From Dipteris shenzhenensis (Eukaryota > Polypodiophyta > Polypodiopsida > Gleicheniales), in assembly GCA_047967505.1 (NCBI GenBank), contig CM106538.1: a stretch of 64,000 bases of DNA; one strand, written 5' to 3'. The notes beneath the pieces are model-generated. The model worked only from the letters and a program-made list of their open reading frames with translations, was not told where the DNA came from and searched no databases. A program made the translations under genes and the position numbers. Shown here in pieces: positions 23,492 through 35,085 of the stretch; positions within the stretch are counted from its first letter, which is position 1; every line of letters begins with the position of its first letter.

Positions 23492-23800
23492 AGGTGTTGA
23501 GATATGGTACCTTCAAATCATGGCATTCAACTAAGAGGAAAAAATCATGCCTAGTTATATTTGATTATTAACAAAAGTACTTGCAAGCCTAGTTGTATAA
23601 CATGTTATCCTCTTGGATTTGCGTAATTTCCTATTAAGTTCTACTAGATGGGCCTTTGCATAGTTAGAAGGAAGGGTCTATAAAATCCCATACATTGACA
23701 TGAGAATGACACTACACAATTCGACGGCCATCCCACTAGGATTCCTTCTATCACTGCTTGAAGTGAATCCAACTCTTCATTAGATATCTTAAAGCATGCA
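23492..23800 (+). repeat. LTR-like segment with TATA box
   Basis: The sequence after the polypurine tract begins TGTTGAGATATGGTACC and holds TCTATAAAATCCC near 23677. This fits a U3 with promoter. The right end is not defined and no coding part of the element remains on its left. Confidence 0.5.
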
Positions 23801-24135
23801 CGAAGGTGTTCCATGTCGAATCAAACTACATCCTGCTAGCTCCATATATTTTGACAATGTCCTGATGCTTTTTTTATAGAGATGGCAGGCTCTAAAAATG
23901 TCATAAATTGAAAACGGCTCTCCAAGCTTGCCCAAGGCCGTGGACCATTAGATTCCATCAAGGAGTCTCTCATCACCTCTAAAGTGTCCATCCTTTCCAT
24001 GCCAAAAGACATATACATTGTTTCCAAGCTCTTACCAACCTTAGTTTTGGGTCCAAATCCATGATTCAAAGGAGGAAATCAGAAAAAATATAGTTGTCCC
24101 AAGGCAGATTAGCCCCCCTTGCTTTTAAATTTGAT

Positions 24136-24640
24136 GATAAATGATTTGATAGTCGATACTCATGGGAATTGAGTCTTGAAGAGTTTGGGGAGCCACTTAG
24201 TGTGATGAGGAATGTGTTCCATAGACCTATTCCTAGGAGGCCTAGTCCCCCTTGGGTTTTTGGGGTCTTTAATGCCTCCCACGGTACGTAGTGTATCTTT
24301 TGTCTTTGGTGATAAATGCTTTCACAATTGGTACCAATGGGAATTGAGTCTTGAAGAGTTTGGGGAGCCACTTAGCCAATGAGGCAGTGTTTTGTAGACC
24401 TATGTCTGGGAGGGCTAGTCCCCCTTGGAGTTTTGGGGTCTTCATTGCCTCCCATGGTACATAGTGCATCTTTTATCTTTAATGATAAATGCTTCCACAA
24501 TTGATATCCATGGGAATTGAGTCTCAAAGAGTTTGGGAGTTGCTTAACGATGATGAGGCCGGTCTTTCATAGACCTATGCCTAGGAGGCCCCTTGGAGTT
24601 TGGGGTCTTCAATGCCTCCCACGATAGGTAGTGCATCTTT
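24136..24640 (-). repeat. Tandem triplication (~174 bp) of the LINE C-terminal segment
   Basis: GATAAATG marks units at 24136, 24311 and 24484. Each continues with TGGGAATTGAGTCT, AGAGTTTGGG, ATAGACCTAT (or GTAGACCTAT), CCCCTTGG and GCCTCCCA. The copies are roughly 80-90% alike by eye. Confidence 0.85.
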
Positions 24641-25458
24641 TACTTGTTACCTTCCTTTATCCAAAGAAAGTCCCTTAGTGGCCTCTCTATCTCGAGCCAG
24701 TGCCCCTTTTTGAAATTCCATATAGATGCCACATTTGTGATTGCAGTAGCCAGAATATGTTGGATGACATAAGGGTTGGTGCATTCCAACTCAGATAGAC
24801 CCCACTCTAGCCTTTTATCTTAGTTTGATTCTGTCCTTAAGCCATATGAAGCACTACCTCACTAATATTCCTAGACCAATAAGAGTGCATAGGTATCAAA
24901 CCAGCTCCCCATGCTAGATGAGCTATATGTGAAGGCCACAAACCCACTCAAGGGGTGGCTCATGATCTGTCATGAGAGTGGCAGTATTTTGCCAGCTGCA
25001 TTTTGACCCAGAAGCGCTACAAAATATCTCTAAGTTCCCAAAAAGCCATGACACACAGTCCTAAACCTCTACTGACAAAGCCATGATATTGTTAGAAAAA
25101 AGTTGCATGTAAAACGGGTCCACCAAATGAAGCATCACCCCTTTTATTTCACTAGCATCAACCCCCTGTTTCAACAAGTGCATCAACAATACCAATCCAA
25201 TAGTGAATACAAGTGGTGCTAGGGGGCATCCCTGGTGTACCGACCTTCTCAAATTGAATCGGCTTGTTTAGGCGTAGAATCACTATGGCATTTCCAAATA
25301 GACACTCTACCTTCTTCATGAATCCGAAACTCTAAACCCAACCTCTTCAAAATTGAGAGTTGGTAGTCCCATCAAACTTAATCTTAAGTCTTATTCAAAT
25401 TGAATCTGCACATCATCATGCAATGACGTGTGGAACATGCATAGTTTATTGCCATTGA

Positions 25459-25735
25459 GACATTCAATATGTTCATGAAAATGTATTTGCCTAATCCATT
25501 CTATTTTGAATCTACCACCGTGGTCTATAAGAGCTAGACTTGCTTGCCACCGACACTCAATATGTTCATGAAAATGTATCTTCCTAATGGATTCTGCTCT
25601 GAATCTACCACTATGGTCTGTAAATGCTAGACTCGCTTGTCAACTGACAAGCGATTCTAGCACACAGTGGTAGATTCAGAGCAGAATGGATTAGGAAGAT
25701 ACATTTTCATGAATGTACTGAATGTCTCAACCCTC
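25459..25735. repeat. Direct plus inverted duplication forming an ~88-bp-arm foldback
   Basis: A unit around TTCATGAAAATGTATYTKCC and TGAATCTACCAC occurs directly twice (about 25459-25550 and 25552-25642) and once inverted (25645-25735). The second and third copies meet at CGCTTGTCAACTGACAAGCG (25634-25653), so almost no loop is left. Confidence 0.85.
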
Positions 25736-26440
25736 TTGGCTTTTATTGAAATGTTTTTGGTAGGGAGATAGAACTAACATTCAACCTTGGCAAGACCAAG
25801 GACAGACCTCCTTGATGCAAAGGGCTAGTGCCTTTACAATGACTTTATATGATGTATTGAGCATCGTTATGGGGTGCTAGTCCCCTACCTTCAAGCAGCT
25901 CTGCCATTTTAAGAAAGAGCTTCATGAGGCCAGAGTTCACATCTTCAAAGAGCGAGCCCTTTTGGTTGTTGTATTGGCCATGTCGACCAGATCTTGACCC
26001 ATTACGCCCAAAAGGCACGAAAGAATTCATGGTTTAAGCCATTAGATCTCAAGTATTTGTCTTCCTTGAAGGCCTTCAATGAGAATTCCATCCCTTCAAG
26101 AGTGAAGGGTCTTGCCAATGGGCCACTCTGGCACATAAAGATTCTAGGTTCCAACACATTCAAGGCTTTTGCAAAGCTATTATGCCAGTTGGCATCCTAA
26201 ACTACCATCTTACTACTATGAGCTCCTACCTAATAGCTTTAGCCACATCCCAAAATTCAGTCATATGTTGCCATGTGCATCTTGCACTTTATAAATGGCT
26301 TCCCTTATCTTCTTCCTTTTTATTGCTTGAAAGAATGCTTGGATGGGCAATCACCCACTAACAGGCAAGTCAATCTGCTTTTAATCTGAGCTGCGCCTTC
26401 CTCTTCTAGCTCCCACTCTTACAGCACCAATTTTCTCCAC

Positions 26441-28565
26441 CAAGGGCATGGCAGTTTAGTGTCCCCATGTCTTGTGGGAGATCTATGATATACCCTTTAG
26501 CTTCAATAAAAAGAATCTCTATTTTGCGAGTCCATTATGCAGTTATGGAGGGTTGCATGTGGGACACCACCATCCGCTGTAAATCCAGGAGATTGATGCA
26601 ACATAGAGCAGTGCACCAAAGGATATGGCAAATGTCGACCATTAACAAGGGTGAATTACAGTATGGCTAAACCACCCGTAAACCTTAGGTGCTAACTAAA
26701 TCTTATTAATCCTTGATTATCAAATAATCAATAGATTTGGCTCAAACAATTTTCTATAGCTATTCCCATCCTCTCTTAATATGTCCCCTAGGTAGAGGAT
26801 GCATTTAGGATAGGAAATAAATTTCTAGCTCTTAATGAATCCTTTATAAATCCATTACCATCCTCTCTCCCCTCATTTGCACCTTCTCTTTTCCACCCAT
26901 CCTAATGCTATTTTTGTTTCTTTGTGGGTGTTTTGTTACATTTACCATTAATCAACTTATTGCCTTTCCCTTCATACCCATTATGCCATACACTATGTGG
27001 TCTTAGCAAGAACTTTCCAAGTTTTCTAACACTAAATTTTTAATTTTCCATTACACAATCCATTATGTATGGTTAAGATCATAATCGGTTCTTCTTTTCA
27101 CGTGAGTCAAAGAAAGCTACCAAGCCTTGTTCCTATACTCCAACGTGCTTCTTTCATGAGGGTCCTTGAAGTACATATTTCAAGGGGGTTAGTTTTACAA
27201 CAACTATTCTCTTTACAAGTTATTAGAGGTTTTAATGTAGCTAGACCTCCCCAATCCAAATGAGAGTTCACGCTTGCCTTGATAGACAATTAACATACTT
27301 TTTTTATTCTAGAGAAGATAATTAACAGACTAAAGTGGTCCCTTTTAAATATATAATCATAGTAATAGCAATAGGCTCATGTTGTTATTACCCCCAACTA
27401 ATACTAAAAATAGGGCCCCCCAATTGGTGAAAACTCCTATTAACTAATTAATTGGTGTGGGGGGAGGGGGGAGTGGTATATGATGGCAAAATATTTAGGG
27501 ATAAGGGGGGGAGGGGAAATAATTAGTCTCACGAGGGGGAGGGGGAGGGGAATTAAAGTGGTAGGGACGTGGTTGGAACCTAGCATTTGAGCTAAGGTAG
27601 GAACCTCATGCATGTCTGATCCTCGCAATGCTTCTTTCAGTCCAAGGCTTGGAGCAAAGTGCCCGAGATGTGGGAGATGCTGAGAGTGACGATTTTGAGG
27701 AGAGTATAATGTCTGATAGTAAGGTTTGCTTTGCAAATAATACCTCGAGTATTGCTCTTGGAAAGTGACTCCAGGAGTGAGGCCAAGGTGGAGGGTTCTC
27801 ATCTAGTTCCATCCTATACGGACAAGCTGGTTCAAAGATTGGAAGGTGGTTTCACAAAGCTAGAAGACGATGTTGCAAGAAAGCTTATTTGTGCTGAGGT
27901 CGATAGGCATGTGTGTGAAGCTATGGTTAAAAATGGGGAAGAAACATGCTATTGCATGCAGGCTGGGCCTAGAGACCTTAAGCCGAGAGCTTACCCATTT
28001 GGCCAAAGGAGGATTTTACCTTTTTTTTTTTACTAGTTGCATCCCTACTCTCTGGGAGGGCTGCTCTACAAGGTATCAAGAAGGCTTCTTTCTTCTTAGG
28101 TTTGTGTTGGAGAATATAAAAAATGAGTCTATCGGTAGGTCTTTTATGTTCGTTGGGTCTATTTTTGTTATTTTACCATAGAGCCCCCTCTTTAGCATTG
28201 ACGAATTTTTGTATCACAAATGCCCAATTTTGGTCGATTTCTTAAACCTACCGGTGGTGTTTGGTAGCTCTGTTGAGAGAATTATGTCGGCCTTGGGTCA
28301 GGTTTACTGGTTCCTAAAGCATTGTCCAATCTTAGGAAACGTGGATTTGCTGGGATCGCAGTCAAGAGCCTCTAGACTTTGTTGAAATCAACTTACCAGA
28401 TGGTAGAAATCTTGCTCAGCAGGTTTATTTCGAATGCTTGTTTTATTTGTAAAGCCTCCTCACACTATGCTCACAATCGCCCATGAAGAGCTGCCAACGC
28501 AAGGTTGGCAGTTGATGACAAAGGTGAACACACTTAAGATGCCCTCTCTATCTCTAACCCAAAAT
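26441..28565. other. Intergenic, no gene recognised; G-rich runs at 27455-27560
   Basis: Several G runs of four or more (27460-27560) could form G-quadruplexes. Open frames near 27440-28036 have no recognisable motifs. A poly(T) run lies at 28020-28031. Confidence 0.5.
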
Positions 28566-28567
28566 TG

Positions 28568-28570
<3 letters not shown>

Positions 28571-28622
<52 letters not shown>

Positions 28623-28651
28623 AGATACACACACACACCAACACACAAACA

Positions 28652-28732
<81 letters not shown>

Positions 28733-28744
28733 TCACTCACTCAC

Positions 28745-28833
<89 letters not shown>
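28571..28833. repeat. Compound microsatellite (TC)n(AC)n(TC)n
   Basis: (TC)n, then (AC)n with small interruptions, then (ACTC)n, then a long (TC)n run. The open frames across it are Ser/Leu or Thr/His dipeptide artefacts. The copia-type element that follows is flanked on both sides by TC repeat. Confidence 0.95.
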
Positions 28834-28834
<1 letters not shown>

Positions 28835-29341
28835 ATTAGCTTTTAGGGTGCCTCACAACTTTTGAGCACGCAATAGTTCAGGTTATTATTTGAAAGCTTG
28901 CACTATGAAAATATATTGTGACACAAGGAATAGACAACAAAACGCTCTTTATTAAAATCATAGGACCTTGACTCTATATTCAGCTCATGCCTACAGGCCT
29001 TGCTGATTACAACAAAGAAAACTCAAACACTACTATAGACTAAAGCTCACATAGTGTGATGACTCAAACACAGAGTATGAGCTGCAAGAGCTCGGACAAA
29101 GAGGACACTCCTCTATGCTATGAAGCAATATATCGATGAGAGCTTGCCGCACCATACCACCACCTCTGATCATAGATCTCCAGACCGTCACGTGGAAACC
29201 GCCATGACTCCAGCATGCACTTGCCTACGACCCTAGTCAACCAATCATGGTTGATTGGCTTCCATCAAATGAACTAATCAATAGGCAGCACATTACCCTA
29301 AAGTTCAAGGGCTCCTCCCCATGAAGATCAGAATGCCAACA
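28834..29341 (-). repeat. 3' LTR of the gag-only element
   Basis: Matches 30581-31110 over its length, with shared blocks such as TATTATTTGAAAGCTTGCAC, CACTCCTCTATG and ATATATCGATGAGAGCTTGC. The outer end (28834) lost the terminal TG seen in the other LTR. Confidence 0.88.
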
Positions 29342-29645
29342 AACCCCCCTTGAGCTGATGGAAAATAGAAGAGTCAACAAAATTCTTTAGAGAACCATCA
29401 ACTAGACTAGAATGCTTAGAACCGGTAACCAACACCTTAAGAGCAAAAACAACTCAAAATACATGAACACCATAAACACTAAAGAGGAAACTCAAGAACA
29501 AGTGCAAAACCGGTGCACCGAAAGAACATTAAAATGCCTAGTCCTGATCTAAGAATGTTCTAAAGTTCGTGTGATCTTCTAATCCAGAAGCTTCATAAAC
29601 TTTGGCGTTCATATTGTGTGAATTCTGCTCTATTTACTTTCGCTA

Positions 29646-30373
29646 GCAATGGTCTTCGTCATGTCCAAGCTTGCTACAACGTCCACAAACCTTCGTCTTG
29701 AACTGTTTACCTTTCCTTTTTATTGCATATGCAGTGTCACCGAAGGGTTGCAATAGATCATCTTGCTTCTCTTCACTTAGGAGTAGAGCTACACAATCAA
29801 GATAGTCCGCGCTATCATTAAGTCGTAGAATCCTTTCTGTCTCGCCGTACTTCTATGGTAAAGATTTCAATAGAATAGCCTTTTTATCATCAGCTTCTAC
29901 ACCTGACCCCAAATCATGCAGTTGTCTGAGAAGAGATTGCATCCTATTCAAAAAAGATCCCAAATTATCGTTCTCATTCATTTTTGGATCGAACAACTCT
30001 TGCTTTAGTGTCGCTTTAGAATGCTTCATGTGCATGCCAAAGAGCGTTTCCAGAATTCTCCAATTTTCAGTAGAGCTGATTTCTTTACATCAATATGATG
30101 AAAGTAATCTAGTCCAAGTGCTCGTCCAATCAGCCCAATTGCTTTATCATTCTTATGGCTCCATGGTAGCAAATCTCGTTCAGACTCTGGCTTCGTTTTT
30201 GTATTGCCGACTACACTCCAAAGACCTTTTTGCATTAGATATAGTCGAGTGCCTAGCTGCCAAGATGGAAAATTACAACCTCTGAACTTGGCAAGTGCAC
30301 CATTAGACTTCTCCTTCTTAGCGAAATCCATTTGTCCAAGGTGGATATGACTTGAATGCTCAAAGAGATTCAA
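29646..30373 (-). pseudogene. Copia-type gag with CCHC zinc knuckle
   Basis: The frame opens at 30373 (MNLFEHSSHIHLGQMDFAKK) and includes GLDYFHHIDVKKSA. After a frameshift near 30035 it continues with KHSKATLKQELFDPKMNEND, NRMQSLLRQLHDLGSGVEAD and KKAILLKSLP, typical of copia gag. A TAG at 29853 interrupts it. The same frame then goes on through YGETERIL to a zinc knuckle CGRCSKLGHDEDHC (29687-29646), matching C-X2-C-X4-H-X4-C, and a stop. Gag packages element RNA into particles. The one frameshift and one stop mean this copy does not make full-length protein. Confidence 0.8.
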
Positions 30374-30580
30374 CTATTGCTCTGAAACAAGCCTTGGCTA
30401 GTGAGTCGATTGATGGACACCTTCTTCTACAATTTTGACTGCGTGAACATCTACAGGAAGGAGGAAAAGATCCGACTGTGTGTTTGAAGAATACTGCCCT
30501 ACAAGATTTTTTTGACATGCAGAAATTTGATGGTCTACACGCTTCTCCCATGTGATCTATTAGACACTGCTCGATACCAC

Positions 30581-31110
30581 TGTTAGCTTTTAGAGCCTCA
30601 CAACTTTCAAGCATGCAATAGTTCACATTATTATTTGAAAGCTTGCACTGTGAAAATATATTGCGACACAACGAATAGACAAAACACTCTTTATTGAAAT
30701 CGACTTAGAGACAAGACCTCGACTCTATATTCAACTCATGCCTACGGCCTTGTTGTTGTGCTGATTACAACAAAGAAAACTTAGACACTACTATGGACTA
30801 AAGCTCACATAGAGCGATGACTCAAACACGGAGTCTGAGCTGCAAGAGCTCGGACAAAGAGGACACTCCTCTATGTTATGAAGCAATATATCGATGAGAG
30901 CTTGCCGCCATACCACCACCTCTGATCAGAGATCTCTAGATCATCACGTGGAAACCGCCACGACTCTAGCATGCACTTGTCTAATGCACTTGTCTACCAC
31001 CCTAGTCAACCAATCACGGTCGATTGGCTTCCATTAAATGAACTAATCAATAGGCACCATGTCACCGTAAAAATCAAGGGCTCCTCTCCATGAAGATCAG
31101 AATGTCAACA
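30581..31110 (-). repeat. 5' LTR of the gag-only element
   Basis: Bounded by TGTTAG (30581) and GTCAACA (31110), so on the minus strand it starts TGTTGAC and ends CTAACA. The primer binding site lies just outside at lower coordinates. A short internal duplication (GCACTTGTCTAMYRC) near 30970-31000 is not in the other LTR. Confidence 0.88.
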
Positions 31111-31222
31111 TCTCTCCCCCCCCTCTCTCTCTCTCTCATCTCTCTCTCTAACTCTCTCTCTTATCTCTCGCTCTCTCTCCCTCCTCTCCCCCCCCTCTCT
31201 CTCTCTCTCTCTCTCATTCTCG

Positions 31223-31278
<56 letters not shown>

Positions 31279-31293
31279 CTCTCATTCTCGCTC

Positions 31294-31346
<53 letters not shown>

Positions 31347-31383
31347 CTCGCTCTCTCTCTCTCATCTCTCTACTCCCTCTCTC

Positions 31384-31466
<83 letters not shown>

Positions 31467-31656
31467 CTCCCCCCCACTCCCGCTCTCTCTCTCTCACACA
31501 CATACACATCTCCCCCCTGCTCTCTCTCTCTATCTATCTCTCTCTATTTTTTCTCTATATATATGTGTGTGTCCCTGTCGCTCTCTCTCTATTTTTTCTC
31601 TCTCTATATATGTGTGTGTGTGTCCTCCCCTGCTCTCTCTCTCTCTATTTTTTCTC

Positions 31657-31697
<41 letters not shown>

Positions 31698-31810
31698 AGT
31701 ATGAAAAATATATATAGAGAGAGATATAAATAAATAACACACAAAAAAATATGTGTATAAATATGTAAATATGTATATATAATAAATAAATATAGATATA
31801 TATATTACCT
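31111..31810. repeat. Long (TC)n with (AC)n, (GT)n and AT-rich end
   Basis: Mostly (TC)n to about 31431, then (AC)n 31432-31464. Alternating TC and CTATATATGTGTG blocks follow, then (GT)n 31652-31690 and AT-rich sequence. The 204-codon plus frame is a repeat artefact. Confidence 0.95.
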
Positions 31811-32325
31811 CTCTCTCGCTCATCTTTGTTTGTCTCTCTTTTCACGTGTCAGCATCATGTCATCGTGTGAGGGTCCCTCGTGGCAGCATCAGAACACATG
31901 CCATGTTTCCTATCACTCCGTCATGTCGATGAGTGCCATGTGTCTAGTGGCATCTATTGCACATTTGTACTCTGCATCCCCCTCCTCGAGTTTGATGAAT
32001 TGCTCGCAATTCGCAGTCTATCCCACATGTCAATCTAGCCCGAGTCAGACTATTTGTTCAGTGCTGGCACTCTGCAGTCTATCCCGCGTGTCACTCTGGC
32101 CTGTTGGATCAAACTCTTATCTTCCATCGTCGCGACACGTGGCATTTGTAGATTGTTTGCAGCCAGGCCCCCACCTCCTCGAGTCTAGAACGACCCCGAA
32201 GCTGTTCAATTCCTTGCCCAAACCTCTACGCCAAACTTCCCTCCTCTCTTTTTGAGCCTCCACATGAGTGACACATTGGATAGTGCGCCACACCTCTCGT
32301 CTGTCTCACCCTCCTTAAGAAATAG
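31811..32325. other. Unique GC-richer stretch, no gene recognised
   Basis: A plus frame (31830-32255, 141 codons) is open but shows no domain or motif. A near-repeat of GCAGTCTATCCC (32011, 32072) lies inside. I do not call it a gene. Confidence 0.4.
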
Positions 32326-32518
32326 TATATGTATATACATTAGATTCATATATTTATATATACATATATATTTATGTTTATATTATATATAAAAAACATA
32401 ATATATATTATATAATATATCATATAATATCATATACAATATATTAAATACTTTATACTCTCTCTATATATATACTATTATATCTATATTTTATATAATA
32501 TATTTTATATTTTATACT

Positions 32519-32552
<34 letters not shown>

Positions 32553-32886
32553 CGATATCTATATATATATATAAACACACACACACACACACACACATTA
32601 GATTCATATATTTAAATATATTTATATTATCTATAAAATACATAATATATATTATGTAATATATAATATTTTATAAAATATTATATATAATATTTTATTT
32701 ATATAGAATGTATAAGTTTATTTTAGATTTTATATAATATGTAATATTATATATTATATAATATCATATCATATACAATTGATTAAATAATATTTAATAT
32801 GTATTATTTTCTCTCTATATATATAAAATTATATATATATGTTATATAATATACTATTATACAGAATATTTTATATTCTCTCTCTC

Positions 32887-32953
<67 letters not shown>
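32326..32953. repeat. AT-rich low-complexity tract and (TC)n
   Basis: TATA-type sequence with small (CTAT)n and (AC)n runs near 32530-32600 fills 32326-32875; a (TC)n run follows at 32876-32953. Confidence 0.9.
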
Positions 32954-32955
<2 letters not shown>

Positions 32956-32984
32956 CTCCTCTCTCCCTCTCTCCCTCTCTCTCC

Positions 32985-33585
32985 TCTGCTGTTGCGATGC
33001 CACATAGTGGCTTCTACCACCTGCACCACGTTCTGTTATCACGTCGCCTTTTGTTGTTGTTGTGCCGTTGTCTGTTGCGATGCCACGTGGTGCCCTCTAC
33101 CACTTGCATGCAGTGAGGTTGGCAGGAGACGCTAGAAGAAGGAGAAGGACGTCGAGTAGTGGTAGAGTGGTAGTGGACTCGCGGAGGAGAAAGCGACGGC
33201 CGTTGAGGTGGCAGGAGGGGGTTGCAGGTGGTGTGCCTATACGGAATAGGTGATGTGCGGAAGAGAGTAGCAGTTGGTGAGGTGGTGGATGGGTTGCAAG
33301 TAACACATACAAGTGTAGTGGGCGACGTGTGGAGAAGGGAGTAGCAGGAGAAGAAGTCAGTGGGCCGACGGGAGATAGAGACAGATGACACACAAAGGAG
33401 GAAGATGCCGAAAGGGAGTGGGGATGGTGGAGTAGTGGTTGGTTGCAGAAAGGAGAGTCATGTGAGAGGCGGTGGGGTGGTAGAGCGAAGCAGTAGCAAC
33501 CTACACAACTGCGAAGAGAGGTAAGGGGAGGTTTTAGAGAGAGAAGAGAAAAAGAAAGATGGGGAGGAGAGTGATTCAAATATTA
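32985..33585. repeat. Short tandem duplication, then purine-rich unique sequence
   Basis: GTTGCGATGCCAC, TCTACCAC and TGCA occur twice, near 32991 and 33074. The following 450 bp are G/A-rich on the plus strand. Long open frames there reflect composition and show no motif. Confidence 0.5.
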
Positions 33586-33589
33586 TCGC

Positions 33590-33950
33590 ATGGACTATAC
33601 ACAACCACTCTACATGCAACTCACATGGAAGGGTTGGTCCAAGATTCTTCACCATCTCTACCTGTCACACCTATTTTATACTATCTCTCCCATTGACCTT
33701 GAGTATCTCATTTAATGCATGCATCAAACCACCTAGGCAAAGGAGCAGCACATGGAGATGTCTTTCCACTTCAACCACCTTTTGCATACTATACTATTAT
33801 TGCTATGGACTATGCATACAATGAACCCATTGGTCCTCTTACATGAAAGAGTGGCACATGGACAGGCCTTGCCACCTCAACCTTGGGCTTTTAGTACACA
33901 ATGTTATGTACTTCTAGTGCCACACACACACCTCTGGTCCTGACCCTCCA
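33590..33950 (-). repeat. Diverged minus-strand copy of the 0.3-1.2 kb gypsy LTR
   Basis: Read on the minus strand it matches 345-740: GCCCAAGGTTGAGGTGGCAA, CATGTGCCAC, TCATGTAAGAGGACC, ATAATAGTAT, CTCCATGTGC and GGGAGARRYARTATAAAATR all recur in order. No coding remains accompany it, so it is probably a solo LTR. Confidence 0.8.
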
Positions 33951-35085
33951 CTTAGCGTCCTTTTCTCTCCTTGTCATGGAGAAACGTCCTTTTCTCTCCT
34001 TGTCATGGGGAATGAATTTTCAAAAAAAGCATGGATCTCGTGTGAGGCATGAAACGAGAGAAAGGATGGTTAATCACATGCACCTTGTGTTCTAAGAGGC
34101 AAACAATAAGAAATAAAAGAGCACAATACATGGTGGTACCACTTCAAATCAAGGTTTCACATTGTAGGTTAATAATAATAATAATAATAATAACCCAATC
34201 TAGCTCCCATGATTTTTCATCCACGACTTGAGAAGCACTTAGTGTGAGAGAAAATGTGTTCAAAATCCAAAGAGCCAACTAGGGGGTATCTACAATGTGG
34301 CTCGCGAGTCTATTGTCCTTGAAAGCCCGATCAAAGCTAAGTTAGGCCATAACTTAAGATGTATGTGAAGTGAGACGCCTATGTCTACTAAAATTGCAAT
34401 GTCATAAGCATGCTTAGGAAACGTCATAAGCATATGCCTACTTTAGGAAGTGCTAGTGTGTCTCCACCTCCTTCGAAAGATCATTTGCTCACAAGGTGTG
34501 CATGTGCCTCTCCTTGTTTCGATCCTTAATTGGTGGGATGAGACGTGTAGTTTCCCGATGGCAATCCTCAACGCATGTGAGACGTGGCAAGCCATGGATA
34601 GCAATCCCTCGTGCTAGGCAGGCTTGGTGCATGAGACCAGACACAGGGACATGTCATAGACTTCTACATGTTCGACTAGGCAGCTAGCTCCTCCTTGTCC
34701 ACCAACTCACTGTCTCTCAAACAATGTCCTGGGGGGGGGGAGGGGGAGAGTTGCATCGTGTAGATCCTCTGAGGAGAGAAGCATATGTCATGACGATCAG
34801 CTATGTCATGATGCTATAGTGAGAGAAGCATATGTCTAATGTTATGAGCCTCAATTATTGCAATTGTCTACAATTTTGCAATCCAAACTGTCAATTTTTG
34901 GCTTCTTGAAGTTTGCAAAGGCAAGCTACAAGATCACTGCATCTTCCTCCAAAGTGCACAAACCGTGTTGCTCATCTCATCAAGTTTTGTTTTGTTTAGA
35001 GAGCATGATCACTGCATCTTACAAAGCTTCTTGCTCATCATCAAGTTAGATAGATAGATAATTTGCATTTCTGCAAACTCGCAAG
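33951..35085 (+). other. 5' flank of the acyl-activating enzyme gene
   Basis: Contains a 30-bp duplication around GTCCTTTTCTCTCCTTGTCA (33958 and 33987), an (AAT)n run at 34170-34192, a G-rich run at 34731-34748 and a (GATA)3 at 35049-35060, just ahead of the start codon. I see no convincing TATA box; the transcription start is not assigned. Confidence 0.4.

Larger units (their letters stand above)
24060..26440 (-). pseudogene. L1-like LINE ORF2 relic
   Basis: Minus-strand fragments in order are PFTLEGMEFSLKAFKEDKY and NHEFFRAFWA near 26110-25995, which resemble the start of the RT fingers; RRSVHQGCPLAPLVF near 25250-25205, the RT motif before the active site; and a decayed active-site region (LFSNN near 25100) where the usual Asp pair is lost. 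The post-RT segment HYVPWEAMKTPKLQGGLALP and QNTASLAKWL (24469-24340) follows. That last segment is present three times in tandem. A large foldback interrupts the RT region at 25555-25735. Not functional. Confidence 0.7.
28834..31110 (-). mobile_element. Gag-only, non-autonomous copia-type LTR retrotransposon (2.28 kb)
   Basis: Two LTRs of about 510-530 bp flank a 1.24-kb interior on the minus strand. After the 5' LTR comes a primer binding site (TGGTATCGAGCAGTG, about 30579-30565). Next is a gag reading frame, and just before the 3' LTR is a polypurine tract (AAGGGGGGTT, 29351-29342). Protease, integrase, RT and RNase H are absent, so movement would need enzymes from a related element. TCTCT abuts both outer ends and could be the 5-bp target duplication, but the surroundings are TC repeat, so this is not proof. 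Confidence 0.88.

Noticed and set aside
28434-28865. 143-codon open frame of Thr-His and Leu-Ser repeats
   Set aside because: It is a direct translation of (AC)n and (TC)n microsatellites.
28829-31115. TCTCT flanks as proof of a target-site duplication
   Set aside because: Both flanks are (TC)n, so a 5-bp match is expected by chance; mentioned only as compatible.
31090-31704. 204-codon Ser/Leu-rich open frame
   Set aside because: Microsatellite translation; no unique protein sequence.
31830-32255. 141-codon plus-strand frame in GC-richer sequence
   Set aside because: No motif, no splice context, and an internal near-repeat; not enough to call a gene.
32326-32880. AT-rich tract as replication origin or matrix attachment region
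   Set aside because: Composition alone does not support a functional call.
33014-33579. Long overlapping open frames on the minus strand
   Set aside because: Stop-poor because the plus strand is G/A-rich; no domain recognised in any frame.
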